In this document: positions 10,903 to 21,425 of the stretch, piece after piece
How positions within the stretch are numbered: the stretch's first letter is position 1
Layout: the number at the start of each line of letters is the position of its first letter
NCBI RefSeq assembly: GCF_902459505.1
Contig: NC_047095.1
Span: forward strand, 118,917,380-118,981,379
Direction of reading: 5' to 3'
Source of the DNA: Geotrypetes seraphini
Lineage: Eukaryota > Chordata > Amphibia > Gymnophiona > Dermophiidae
Length of the DNA stretch: 64,000 nt
Position numbers and translations under genes: made by a program
The notes under the pieces: model-generated
Seen by the model: the letters and a program-made list of their open reading frames with translations, nothing else
What the model was told of the DNA's origin: nothing
Database searches by the model: none

Positions 10903-11114
10903 TTACGTCTGAAGATAGCGTGGCCCTTGCCTTGGGTGGTGGGTGGCTGCGGCATCCCGGGTGCATCTGTGGCGTGTTGGGTGCAGTGTGTCCCTGCTGG
11001 AGATGACGATGAGATATGAGGCAAGACAGATGAGAACCACCAGGAGGCAGATCCGGGTGATCTGCAGGACAGTGTGGAAGAGGTCAGGGTCAGGGGCCTT
11101 CCGCTCTTCTCTCC
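10903..11114 (-). CDS. NCR3: NCR3 exon 3 (stalk, transmembrane, tail)
   Basis: Acceptor CTGCAG at 11115-11120. It opens in phase 1 and encodes REERKAPDPDLF (stalk), ITRICLLVVLICLASYLIVI (helix with Arg) and a basic tail ending RYLQT before TAA. The TAA overlaps a potential donor GTAAGA, so an alternative fourth exon, as in human NCR3 isoforms, cannot be excluded. Confidence 0.8.
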
Positions 11115-13993
11115 CTGCAGGATTTCGAGTGGGGAAATAGAGAGAGGGAGAGAAAACACCATAATCAGGGACAGACTTTTGCCAGTGTGCTCCTGAGGTC
11201 ATTATCCCTGCCTACGGATTTTACTGCCACAACAGAAATAGGCTTCAGTTTGTTTACTAGAGAGGTTTTAGTTAAGGGAGAAATTTTTATGTATTTATTA
11301 GGATTTATTTACCATCTTTTTGAAGTTCATGCGCAGACGTCAATGCGATGACATCACACACGTGATGTCATTGTGTCGATGTCCGTGCATGCCCGGATGC
11401 CCTGCAGCCACGGACCTGAGCCTATTACCGCCAGAGGTGAGGCGCTGGAGAAGGAGAGGCGCCGATGCCAGCTGACTACCTACAGGACACGTCTCTCGCT
11501 GCGAGAAGCACATCCTTTAGGCCAGCAGCCAGCACCGGCGCTTCTCCTCCTCTACCGTTGCATTACACTGATATAGAGAGAGGAGAGAGAGCAACAGAGA
11601 ATCAGCGGCTGATTCTGGAAGCGGAACTTGCTGTGTGCCAATCACAGACAGGTGCTGCTTCCAGAATCGTGGTGAGCAGGGACCCAGGGCTTAACAGGCC
11701 AACATTTTCAGTACCCAGAGCCCTGGCGGAATCACGGCCAGTGGCGCAGAGTGACGCCGAAGTATGGCGCCACCCCCTAAACCCACCCACTTCCGGGTTT
11801 CGGCATCACTATGCGCCGTGAGCCGCCAGGGACCTAGGCACAAGTCCCGGAGACCACGTAGCAGAATTCGCAGGAGTATTAGCGAGTTCACAAGTGTTTG
11901 TACAGGGTGTAGAATAGGAATGAGATCTTGAGTATAATACACCGAGAAGTAGCGTTTGTGTTACGTTTGTGGAAACTTCATATGTCTCCTTCCATGGCTT
12001 GTAGATCAAAGTGGTTTACATAAAGATAAAATGGAATGCCATCTGACAGGCCAACGAAAGGAAGGAGCAAGGCAAAAGAATCAAAACGATCAGGGGGAAA
12101 AAAGGGGAAATAGCCCACAGCTCCTGAAGCGCCTCCAAAAGCCTGCCTGAAAATGTAGGTCTTGGGGAAAGATCTAAACTTCCTGCTTGAGGACTTTAGT
12201 GTAGAGGTTATGGGCCAGTGTGTTCCAAAGAGCTGTGCAAAAGAAGACACTTTATCTAGAGACACCAGGCAGGCTCGAAAGACAGAAGGAATTACCATGC
12301 GGCATGCTTGAGTGGGATCTGAGAGTTCAAGATGGGTATATGAGTATGGTGTAATTAGAGAGGTCTGGAACGGTGAGTTACCGGTGTGCTGTACTTCATG
12401 AGTTTAAGTCAGGGTTTTAGATTGAATCCTAAAGAGGGCAGGGAGCCAATGATAACAAAGAAAAAGGGGGAGTAATACGGTTAAATCTTTGGGCATGGGG
12501 CAGAATGCGTTATCACCGATTGATTGCAAAGGAATGTAGGAATTTAGTGACTTCACATGTAGATTTCACGAGTGGATTGCACAACTTTATGAGAAAATTG
12601 CCCGGGATGCAGAGGATTAGTGAGTTCAGGAGTGGATTGCACGAGAAAGTAGAATATTAGTAGCTTCATGAGAACATTGCACGGGATGAATATTAGTGAG
12701 TTCACAAGTGAATTGCACAAGAATGTAGAATATTAGTAGCTTCATGAGAACATTGCACAGGATGAAGAGGATTAGTGAGTTCAGGAGTGGATTGCACGAG
12801 AAAGTAGAATATTAGTAGCTTCATGAGAACATTGCACGGGATGAAGAGTATTAGTGAGTTCTCGAGTGGATTAGAAACATAGAAACATAGAGTATGACGG
12901 CAGAAACGGGCCGACAGCCCATCAAGTCTGCACAAGATTGTAGAGCATTAGTGACTTTATGAGTAGATTTCTCAAGGTATAGAGTCTTAGTAAGTTCATA
13001 AGTGAATCAAATGAAGATGTAATGGTATCAGAAGTGACATCACAATATGGAGGGTAGTTTCCCAGAGTAGTTACATGATTTCCATGGCCACCCCTCTCCC
13101 TTTTGCAGAACCAAGATCCCGAGATGATTGGCAACTTACTTTCTACTTGCAATGTGGTTCCGTTCCCACGGAGCAGGGGTCCCTTAAAGAACTCAACTTG
13201 ACAGATGTAGAACCCACTGTCGCAGACGCTCACATTTCGGATCTGGAGGGAGAACCCGGTGGAGTTTTCTGAAAGCCCGTCTTTGGGGAGCTCTTTCTGG
13301 GAGACATGGCTCTGGTTGATGGAACAGGTCTCATGGATCTTTGGGTCTTTGCAGAAGGCAACGTGTGCCAGCAGTTGGCCGTTGCTGGCATAGAAGATGC
13401 ATCGGAGCTCCACCGTGTCCCCCTCCACGACCTTCAGTACTCGGGGGAGCTGCTGTATTGTCCAATGGGGTTTAGGGACACTGGACACTGGAAGAGAGAG
13501 GAGAGAGTGAGGGACATGGAGAAGATGACATAAGGAGAGAGAAACAAAGAAGGGGACTGGCAGAGGGAGGACTGAAAGAGAGAGTGAAAGAGGTATAGAG
13601 AAGAAAGGATGAGAGACCGGGAGAGACAGTTATAAAGATAACAGGACAAGCATCAAATACAGAAAATGCAAGAAAAGAATGAAAGGGGAAGTGGAAGGAT
13701 GAGACAGCAGGAAAGATGAGAAGGAAGATAATAAGGAAGTAGGTTGGACAGATCACACAAGGAAGAGGGTGTGAAAGGGAAGAGACTGTCTAGAATAAAT
13801 TCAAGGAGAGAAGATGGTGGACAAGCTGGAGAAGGAGGGATAGACCAGACCGAGAGGACTCTGGTTCCCTCTCTAAAAGTTTAGTTCAGTTAAGCCACCA
13901 CCCTCGACCCAGGAGCCATCGATAGTCTGAGAGAAGAGAAGGATTACCATTACCTGCAGGCAGGAGGAAGATGAGAGGCAGAAGGATGATCAT
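10903..13993 (-). CDS. NCR3: NCR3 (NKp30) natural cytotoxicity receptor, complete three-exon coding gene
   Basis: Activating receptor of natural killer cells. Coding exons are 13993-13954, 13487-13140 and 11114-10903, with introns in phase 1, giving 199 residues against 201 in human. Residues 1-13 (MIILLPLIFLLPA) are a signal peptide. About 18-129 form one IgV domain with cysteines at 43 and 109 and the DSGFYIC motif; the usual tryptophan after the first cysteine is phenylalanine (58). N-glycosylation sites are NQS, NST, NVS and NGT. GNGTTLQVE matches the NKp30 strand G. Residues 146-167 are the membrane helix with arginine 150, the position by which NKp30 pairs with CD3-zeta or Fc-receptor gamma. 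The tail is short and has no ITIM. The minus orientation beside AIF1 and PRRC2A matches mammalian MHC III. Less certain: the 3' end, because a possible donor overlaps the stop codon. No nearby poly(A) signal was seen. Confidence 0.87.
11340..11580. repeat. Foldback element family A fragment in NCR3 intron 2
   Basis: Shares GATGTCATTGTG, GAGGCGCTGGAGAAGGAGAG and the arm CAGGACACGTCTCTC with 34018-34405. Nothing recognised in 11590-11860 beyond an unassigned GC-rich stretch. Confidence 0.45.
11860..13030 (+). repeat. Degenerate tandem array in NCR3 intron 2, about 42-bp unit in 84-bp pairs
   Basis: Iterates GTAGAATATTAGTAGCTTCATGAG and ATTAGTGAGTTCAGGAGTGG-type modules, densest at 12530-12960 with looser outliers near 11870 and 13000. 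About 12010-12520 is diverged or unrelated. A 60-bp LINE end interrupts it at 12872-12931. Confidence 0.75.
12872..12931 (-). repeat. 60-bp CR1-type 3' end inserted in the array
   Basis: AGAAACATAGAAACATAGAG...GACGGCAG...CATCAAGTCTGC is the antisense 3' terminus of the window's CR1 family. It splits an array unit: GAGTGGATT continues as GCACAAGATTG on the other side. No clear target duplication. Confidence 0.8.
13140..13487 (-). CDS. NCR3: NCR3 exon 2 (IgV domain)
   Basis: 348 nt between an acceptor CTCTCTCTTCCAG and donor GTAAGT, phase 1 at both ends, typical of immunoglobulin-domain exons. Encodes VEGDTVELRC, the FCKDP strand, SVCDSGFYICQVE and GNGTTLQVE. Confidence 0.92.
13490..13870 (+). 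repeat. Polypurine tract in NCR3 intron 1
   Basis: About 370 bp of GA-rich sequence (GAGAGAGGAGAGAGTGAGGG and similar), pyrimidine-rich in the NCR3 transcript. Its edge supplies the pyrimidine tract of the exon 2 acceptor. Confidence 0.8.
13954..13993 (-). CDS. NCR3: NCR3 coding exon 1 (signal peptide)
   Basis: ATG at 13993 opens a hydrophobic leader of 13 residues. The exon ends GCAG before donor GTAATG, phase 1. Joined to exon 2 the split codon is GTG (Val14). It is the only ATG-led hydrophobic stretch in phase upstream of the Ig exon. Confidence 0.8.
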
Positions 13994-14820
13994 ATCTCCC
14001 TGCAAGGGTCAACAGCCCCACCTGATGCCTCTCACAGTAGGGGGGGGGCTAAGAAGTTCCCAAGGACTCTCTTTTGAAAGGTCCCCAGTCCAAAAGCTCT
14101 GTAGATCTGACACAGACTAACTTATAATGTGGTCGGGATGTCCGTTCTGATCTGATGAAGGTGTCACAATCAAAGGATGTCCCTCCTCCAAGGGGGCTCG
14201 AGAAAGGAGGTGACATGGGGATCTGTGAAAGAAACAAGACATTTTCTTATTCATATAAATTGAAATGGCGTGACTTTCATAAGGAGGAGAGCGTGGGGAG
14301 CGGAGGTTTTATCTTTAATACAAAGTTTTGCAATCTAACCTGTGTATGAGGGACAGTGAGGGAAGTGTACATTTTATCCTTAATATAAAGTGATACAGTG
14401 TAACTTGTGTATGGGGACAGAAAAGGGAGAGGGGTATTTTATCCTTAATATAAGGTGATGCAGAAAAAAAGCCATCCTCACCAACTGGCTCTCCCGTGAT
14501 CCCCCGTCATATGCACAATGGAGATCCCTAATGCACGCAACATGGTGCGGAGACTTGACTCTTGGCCCGGATCGCAAATTTTGTCAGATGTGGGAGCACT
14601 TCTGGCAGGACCTCACACCGCGTGCTCGCAGTAGACTTTTGAATCTTTAAGATTTTATTCCCACTCTCAACTGTTGGACTGGCCATGGATTCTTGGGGGG
14701 GTGTGGGGGGGGGAGGGGAACTGATTATATTGTTGAAAATGTTATTTCCTGAATGGTACTACTGTTTGTATTTGCTTCTTACTGCTGGAATAATAAAAAT
14801 CATTTAAACATAAGGTGATG
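13994..14820. other. NCR3 upstream region, no further gene
   Basis: Holds the presumed NCR3 promoter and 5' leader, read leftwards. No TATA box is evident. From 14320 to 14460 a motif TTTTATCCTTAATATAA recurs three times about 65 bp apart, a minor tandem repeat. 14500-14820 is unassigned. Confidence 0.35.
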
Positions 14821-14824
14821 CAGT

Positions 14825-15235
14825 TTAAAGACCCTCATCCACGCTCTCATCACCCCTCGCAGGTCTCCCGCTAAGCCACCTTTCCCCCCTTCATTCAGTT
14901 CTGAATTCTGCTGCACGGCTCATATTCCGCCAAGGTCATTATGCTCATGAAACCCCTCTCCTCAGGTCTCTTCACCGCTTCCCTCTCCGCTTCCGCGTGC
15001 AGCTCAAACTTCTCTTACTGAGCAACAAATGTATCCACTCCACGGCTCCTCAGTATCTCTCCTTATATCCCACCCCAGGAACTCCGATCGAGGGGGTAAG
15101 TCTCTCTTATCTGTTCCCTTCTCCTCTGCTGCCGACTCCCAACTCTGTCCCTTCGGCCGTGCTGCCCTGCTCGCCTGGAACAACCTGCCTGACTCGGTAC
15201 GTCGGGCTCCATCTCTGGCAGTATTCAAATTAGAG
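14825..15235 (+). repeat. L2-type LINE fragment
   Basis: Decayed C-terminal L2 coding: the AARLIFR...HETPLLRSLHRFP region and then QLKLLLLSNKCIHSTAPQYL. The expected LHWLPV motif is changed. Confidence 0.75.
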
Positions 15236-15345
15236 AGTTGCGCGGGGACAGAAAGCCCGCCCGACCCCGCCAGGAATCTCCTCCGTCCTTGCCCGACCCT
15301 GCGAGGAATCTCCTCCGTCCCCGCCCATTCCCCCCTAAAAGCTAC
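15236..15345 (+). repeat. Two-copy 39-bp GC-rich repeat
   Basis: AGGAATCTCCTCCGTCC occurs at about 15271 and 15311 within CCCGACCCYGC context. Short and of unknown origin. 15346-15590 holds nothing clear. Confidence 0.5.
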
Positions 15346-15598
15346 CTGTCCCCATACAAAGCAGCAATTACTTCTGACAGCTTAGATTTTTTTTTAAAGT
15401 CTTAGCTTATTTAAACCACCAATAAAATACAATATAAACAAATAACAGTGAACAGATATGAGAGATGCATACATCACCGAAAGAATTAGAATAGACATTA
15501 GGTCATGTGACTGTAGGGTCGGCCATTTCTTATTAAAAGAAATAAGAGAGTTGGATTTTTTGGCAATATAAAGCTCATATCTGTAGAGCAAACAAATC

Positions 15599-16032
15599 GG
15601 TTCATAGACAACGGCGCGAAAGACAAAGGCGCCCCCGGACAATTGAGCGCAGCGCGGAGGCGCGCGCCGCTCTAAATTACTGTTTTTAGGGCTCCGACGG
15701 GGGGGCGTGGGGGGGAACCCCCCCACTTTACTTAATAGACATCACGCCGGCGTTATGGGGGGTTTGGGGGGTTGTAACCCTCCACATTTTACTGTAAACT
15801 TAACTTTTTCCCTAAAAACAGGGAAAAGTGAAGTTTTCAGTAAAATGTGGGGGGTTACAACCCCCCACACCCCCACAACGCAGCGCGATGTCTATTAAGT
15901 AAAGTGGGGGGGTTCCCCCCATGCCCCCCCCGTCGGAGCCCTAAAAACAGTAATTTAGAGCGGCGCGCGCCTCCGCGCTGCGCTCAATTGTCTGGGCGCG
16001 CCTTTGTCCCGGCGCGCTTTTGACCTGACACC
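15599..16032. mobile_element. 430-bp G-tract palindromic DNA element, copy 1
   Basis: A near-perfect palindrome whose arms carry GGGGGGGCGTGGGGGGGAAC-like G-tracts, CTTTACTTAATAGACAT and TCTAAATTACTGTTTTTAGG. Ends are GGTTCATAGACAACGGCGC and, on the other side, GCGCGCTTTTGACCTGACAC. Flanked by AACAAATC on both sides (15591-15598, 16033-16040). Copy 2 at 53119-53548 is in the opposite orientation. No coding. Family not recognised; an 8-10 bp duplication fits hAT or Mutator-like insertion. Confidence 0.85.
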
Positions 16033-16142
16033 AACAAATCTGGTTCCACCATCTGCCATAGGTAACTTTTGAGGGGTCCTTCCAAGATCCACAAATGGTT
16101 TTTAATGCAGCAATGAGTAAAGACTCAAACTATACATAGAGT

Positions 16143-16362
16143 GTGTGGCGCAGTGGTTAGAGCCACAGCCTCAGCACCCTGAGGTTGTGGGTTCAAATTC
16201 CATGCCACTCCTTGTGACCCTGGGCAAGTCACTTAATCCCCCCAGGTACATCAGACAGAGTGTGAGCCTACCAGGACAGATAGGGACAAATGCTTGAGTA
16301 CCTGTATTTAAACCACTTAGATTATAAGTGGTATATAAATACTGAAATAAATAAATAAACAT
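16143..16362 (+). repeat. Full-length tRNA-derived CORE SINE
   Basis: Best SINE in the window: A box TGGCGCAGTGGTTAGAGCC, B box GGTTCAAATTCC, CORE CCTGGGCAAGTCACTTAATC, an L2-like 3' end with TGGTATATAAATAC, and an AAATAAATAAATAAAC tail. Confidence 0.88.
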
Positions 16363-16490
16363 GGCGGCAGATAAAGGCCACATGGCCCATCTAGTCTGCC
16401 CATCCACAGTAACCATTATCTCTTTCTCTCTCCGAGAGACCCCATGTATCTATCCCAAGCGTGCGCGAAGGCCCTTCAGATAAGGTTACC
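16359..16490 (-). repeat. CR1-type LINE 3' end, split by a DNA element
   Basis: Antisense family tail (GGCGGCAGATAAAGGCCACA...CATCTAGTCTGCCCATC), then coding for the last residues. It is cut at 16490 by the next element and resumes for a few bases after it. Confidence 0.8.
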
Positions 16491-16748
16491 AGCACTTTGT
16501 CCGGGTTTTGAAAAGCTACCAGCGACATTGGGGCAGCGTCTGCGCATGTGCGGATGCGACGTGGTGATGTCATGCGCTCATGCATGTGATGTCATCATGT
16601 CACACCAGCGCACGCGCAGAAGCCCTCCTGACAAGCGAACAAGTTGAGGGGCGGGGCTGGGGGACAGAACGGGGCGTGACTCAGGCGGAACGGGGCAGGT
16701 GCAGGGTCATGGGTCTAGATTTTCGTTCCTGAAAATCTGGTAACCCTA
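16491..16748. mobile_element. hAT-like MITE with GGTTACCAG termini
   Basis: Left end TAAGGTTACCAG and right end CTGGTAACCCTA are inverted repeats. The perfect 8-bp duplication CCTTCAGA (16483-16490, 16749-16756) marks the insertion. Related ends are seen near 24013, 29406, 35690 and 39040. Confidence 0.85.
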
Positions 16749-16756
16749 CCTTCAGA

Positions 16757-17554
16757 CAGGCAAAAAAAAAAAAAAAAAGACTTTTTTTGAAATTTTAAGG
16801 GATGGATCTCTTTAAATTCTAACCTTTTTATTATTACAGTGGAAAATATGCAACTGCTTTGGAGATGTTAGTTGGTAGCTTTCGTGGTGACATGGTGCCC
16901 TCTGCTGGCCGTGCTTGGGAGTCCTTTTACATGGATCGCTGCTCTTTTTATCAAACCAGCAGCAACTCTTAGCCGTGAAAACATGACAGCTGTGTCCTTG
17001 AACACCAAGACACCTCCTATCATGAGATGCCAATTTGAAAAACAGAACCAGCTGGACTGTTATAGATCTCTGCAAAGGAGCTACAGGGTTGCAAAATCCC
17101 TGAATTTCAATCATACTTGCAGATCACAGATAGATCATCAAATACAGAAAACCAAAGGACCAAGAATTACAAGCAGGCAAATAAAAACTGAACTGGAAAT
17201 CCCAAGAGAAAAAAAAGACATATTTCTACTACTGTTGCTGCTTATCATTCCTATAGAGCTTCTTCAGGTACACTGAACTGTACAGAAATATATGACACAG
17301 CCCCTGAATCACAGAGCTTACAATTTACACAAGGTAAATAAACAGGGTGAAAGAGGGATTCAGGAGTTTCATTTATTAAAAGACTGTTTACAACAATGTG
17401 GGCATTGAACAGATACATAAGGGGGTTAATATTTAAAAGTGGAGGAGTAGCTGAATGTATGTAAAATCTGGTAATTTACCTGAAGGTTCTAGGGGTAATT
17501 TGTTTTAATTTCTTGTATCGTAAGCTGTTTACACTGAATAGTTATCAGGTACCT
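16757..17554. other. No gene recognised
   Basis: An open frame at 16872-17276 (+) has a loose hydrophobic start but no family motif, and an overlapping antisense frame. I do not call it a gene. Confidence 0.35.
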
Positions 17555-17726
17555 TAGGTATTTTTCCCTATCTATCCCAGTGAGCTCAGAATATAACTAT
17601 GGTACCTGGGGGCAATGTGGAAGATTAAGCGATTTGCCCAGGGTCACAAGGAGCAGCGCTGGGATGGAACTCAGAACCTCAGGGTGTTGAGGCAGCAGCT
17701 CGAACCACTAGGCTGCTTTAGATCAT
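17555..17726 (-). repeat. CORE SINE, antisense
   Basis: Reads GATTTGCCCAGGGTCACAAG and CAGCTCGAACCACTAGGCTG on the plus strand, complements of the CORE and A-box parts of the SINE at 16143. Confidence 0.75.
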
Positions 17727-18960
17727 CTAAAGATAGGTGCTGGAGTGATAATACTTTATCCTTTCATTCTCACACTTCAAAGGTAATTTCTTCTTGTTTC
17801 CTCAAATTCGCTCTTTTCATCAACCTCACTCCACTCATGTCCTGAGCAGTAGTGGCTCGTGGCCAGTAGGAGGTGATGTCTATGGGACGGTAATGGAATG
17901 GACGTCAGAACATGATAGTGCAGTATTTTTGTGGAATACTCTAGTCAGATACAAGCATATGTGTTAGTTAAGGCCATGCCCAATAGAAGCGTACGAGAAA
18001 TTGGTGAATAAAAATCTGAATATGGATGTAGCCAAGGCCAGAAAAACACACTACAGATTAATATTAAGGAAAAGTATAATAATATTCTTTTTATGTACTT
18101 TGCTATTAGGCTAGATCATAAAGGAAATCAGGATATACATGGACTCCATTTTGTTCTGTCTTTCTGTATTCTTCTGTTTGATTACTCCATTTTGTGTTTA
18201 GCCTGTGTCCTTTTGTTCAGGGTCCGCTTCTAAGCCTTGTGGTTCTAATTGATACCAGATGTGCCTTAGGCTGGTTAGAAAAAGTATATGAGATTATGTA
18301 TCCCAACCTGAGATACATATAATATGTGAAACTATGAATGAAAATACATGGTCTGAATGAATGGAAGGGGCCCCTGAACCTGAAAGTGAGTGATTATGTG
18401 TATGGATGTGTATTGAACAAAAGAATTGGTTTTGGAAAAACATATTATATATATTAGCAACCTAAAGATATTTAAAGGAAGCCTGAGCACAACATTTGGA
18501 AATAATTAGCAGTCTCTAGCATAGAAAGGGGGAAAACAGCCCCTCCTCTTCCTCCAAGGCTGACTAGTTTTCAACACTTTTGTAGGTGTAACATGAAACT
18601 TAGTTGTTCAAAGCAGGCTGAGAACATTTCAGCATCTTGCCTGATACATAGACAAATTGTCTGAAATAAGTTTTAAGAATGACAAAAAGAATATTGGATA
18701 TGTTATAAAATGTATATTCAGAAATGAATGTAAACAAAACAAATATGATTTCTGAAACTTTTAAACGTAGAGAAATTTTCTTTGTCTAACTTTAAAGACC
18801 ACCTCTGTTTTTGATTGGCCCACAGCCAATGATGTCACACTGGGCTAAAGTTATATAATGAGGAGCTTTGAAGTATTGAGCTGAGTTCGTTATCAGAAGG
18901 CCAGCATTTTGGCAACTATAACGACCTCCCGCTAACGCAACTAGCCTTTTGATGTCGATG
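17727..18960. other. AT-rich intergenic sequence, nothing recognised
   Basis: No long open frame, tandem repeat or terminal inverted repeat seen. Low-GC stretches around 18040-18760. Confidence 0.4.
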
Positions 18961-18965
18961 ATAAT

Positions 18966-19672
18966 TATCAGGTACCTTAGGTATTTTTCGCCGCACCTCA
19001 AGAAGGACATGGCGGTACTTGAGAGAGTCCAAAGGAGAGCAACGAAACTGGTAAAAGGGCTGGAACATTGCCCATACGCCGAGAGGTTGGATAGGCTGGG
19101 GCTCTTCTCTCTGGAAAAAAGGAGGCTCAGGGGAGATATGATAGAGACCTTCAAGATCATGAGGGGCATAGAGAGGGTGGATAGGGACAGATTCTTCAGA
19201 CTGAAGGGGACAACAAGTACGAGGGGGCATTCGGAGAAACTGAAGGGAGATAGGTTCAAAACAAATGCAAGGAAGCTTTTTTCACCCAAAGGTGAACACT
19301 TGGAATGCGCTACCGGAGGAAGTGATCAGGCAGAGTACGGTACAGGGATTCAAACAGGGATTGGACAGATTCCTGAGGGATAAAGGGATCGTGGGATACT
19401 GAGGGAGGAGCTGGGATGTAACACAAGTATAGAAAGCTAACCAGGTAATAAGTATAGAAACCCAACCAGGTCGTGCATGTGCAAGACCGGAGAGTTAGGA
19501 CTTCGATGGGAAGATAGGACTTCAATGAGAAACCAAGGTGGCAAGGGAGCCCCTTCTGGTGATTCAGACAGGTCGTGACCTGTTTGGGCCGCTGCGGGAG
19601 CGGACTGCCGGGCAGGATGGACCTATGGTCTGACCCGGCGGAGGCACTGCTCATGTTCTTATGTTCTTATGG
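18966..19672 (+). repeat. CR1-type LINE 3' part
   Basis: Encodes [55 protein letters not shown] and RKLFSPK, one frame break from the terminal part, then the 3' end GGTCTGACCCGGCGGAGGCA and ATGTTCTTATGTTCTTATGG. Recent-looking. It directly follows ATCAGGTACCTTAGGTATTT, a segment shared with 17544. Confidence 0.88.
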
Positions 19673-20297
19673 TGAACCTTGCGTTAGCGTCATTTTTCAT
19701 GTTTTTGTTATTTTTCACACCTTGAGTGAAAGCTAGCAGCTTAATTGGCAGCTGCAGCTTTATGAGTGCGCTGGTGTCTCATGGTCCATGCTCAGTCCTT
19801 ATACATTCCTTATTTATTTATTTAAAACATTTACAGACTGCTTAATATCTAAGCGGTTTCCAACAGCAAACCGTACATAAAATTTCTAATAAAACATATT
19901 ACAGCAAAAAAATTCAAAAGGAGGAAAAGGGGTGATAATGCCTTTCGATGCTAATACTTATTCCATCTGAAAGTATCTTCTTCAGAATGCGCTGACAGTA
20001 ATGTGTGATTCAAAGCTTGTTAGCATTCTTGAATTGTTGGAATTCGACTTGTTTTGCCTGATTTAATTTGGTATATCTACAAGCTAACTTCAAGCCAGTA
20101 AAACTCAATAGGGGGAAGCGCCTCAGAAGTTACAAAGCTGACGTTGCTTTGAAACTAGAAAGGAGAGCTTAAATTGTTTATTAGCTCCCTTTCAGCTTTC
20201 TATTATTGGCGAAAAACCCTCCTAAGGCATGCTTGAAAAAACAAAGCAGCACTTACCTTTAAACTGCCGTGACTGCTACTTTCTCCTCTGAGTCAAT

Positions 20298-20350
20298 GAG
20301 CTGACGGTGGCCAGCGTTTCATGATCTACTGATCATTTCTTCAGGGCTCT
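20298..20350 (-). ncRNA. Hammerhead-ribozyme-like fold (antisense copy)
   Basis: On the minus strand: stem I arms GAGC/GCTC, core CTGAAGA, one extra A, stem II ATGATC-AGTA-GATCAT (six perfect pairs), GAAA, a stem III with ACG/CGT, and a GTC cleavage triplet. Same extra A as the copy at 39285. It abuts an L2 fragment. Decayed stem III argues against activity. Confidence 0.4.
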
Positions 20351-20353
20351 GGA

Positions 20354-21425
20354 GTGTTATGTAAACCGCATTTGCTAACAATTCCTTCTCTCAAAATTAT
20401 TAATACAAGGCGCCAATTTATTTTTTCTGTTACGGCTCCTCAAGCCTGGAATTCTCTTCCCATTTACTTGAGGGAAGAATACAATTTGGAAAAATTCAAA
20501 AGTAAATTGAAGAGTTTTCTTTTTAAAGATGCATTTGAAAATTAGTTATCCAGTAAATTTGAATCTGACTCTATTATTTTATTGAAGCTTTTTAACTTTA
20601 CCCCCCCCCCTTGAGAGACAGGGGAGATATGATTCAGACGTTCAATACTTGAAGGGTATTAACGTAGAACAAAATCTTTTCCAGAGAAAGGAAAATGGTA
20701 AAACCAGAGGACATAATTTGAGGTTGAGGGGTGGTAGATTCAGGGGCAATGTTAGGAAATTCTACTTTACGGAGAGGGTGGTGGATGCCTGGAATGCGCT
20801 CCCGAGAGAGGTGGTGGAGAGTAAAACTGTGACTGAGTTCAAAGAAGCGTGGGATGAACACAGAAGATTTAGAATCAGAAAATAATATTAAAGATTGAAC
20901 TAGGCCAGTTACTGGGCAGACTTGCACGGTCTGTGTCTGTGCATGGCCGTTTGGGGGAGGATGGGCAGGGGAGGGCTTCAATGGCTGGGAGGGTGTAGAT
21001 GGGCTGGAGTAAGTCTTAACAGAGATTTCGGCAGTTGGAACCCAAGCACAGTACCGGGTAAAGCTTTGGATTCTTGCCCAGAAATAGCTAAGAAGAAAAA
21101 ATTAAAAAATTTAAATTGAATCAGGTTGGGCAGACTGGATGGACCATTCGGGTCTTTATCTGCCGTCATCTACTATGTTACTATGTCTCACTTTCTGTCA
21201 AATAACTTGTAGTTCTTTTCCTTTTTCCTTCTGTTTTTAGTTTTGTCAAGTTTGTTAATAGTCCCGTAGGACTTCGTTTTTGTCATGCATTGTTTTGTTT
21301 CCCCAACACTGCATTTTAATTATGTACATCACTTAGAATTAAGATGAAGCGATTAATCAAAATTTTATTACACTTGAAACTTAAACTTGTATGCGGTATA
21401 TAAATTTTTTAATAAACAAATAAAG
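20354..21425 (+). repeat. L2-type LINE 3' part, split by a CR1 insertion
   Basis: Coding end LTIPSLKIINTRRQFIFSV, APQAWNSLP, FLFKDAFEN at 20354-20545. The 3' end (GTACATCACTTAGAATTAAG, ACACTTGAAACTTAAAC) is at about 21190-21425, and the CR1 of 20615-21187 sits between. The copy at 35850 shows the uninterrupted order. Confidence 0.72.
20615..21187 (+). repeat. CR1-type LINE 3' end
   Basis: Encodes [53 protein letters not shown] and ends CTGCCGTCATCTACTATGTT. A close sibling of the copy in AIF1 intron 5 (40730-41283). Confidence 0.88.

Noticed and set aside
16872-17276. 134-codon plus-strand frame
   Set aside because: No recognised domain, antisense frame of similar length, no splice or promoter context.
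19965-20035. A further hammerhead-like motif (CTGAAGAAGATAC, minus strand)
   Set aside because: A weak stem II is possible but a bulky insertion precedes GAAA and no stem I arms pair.
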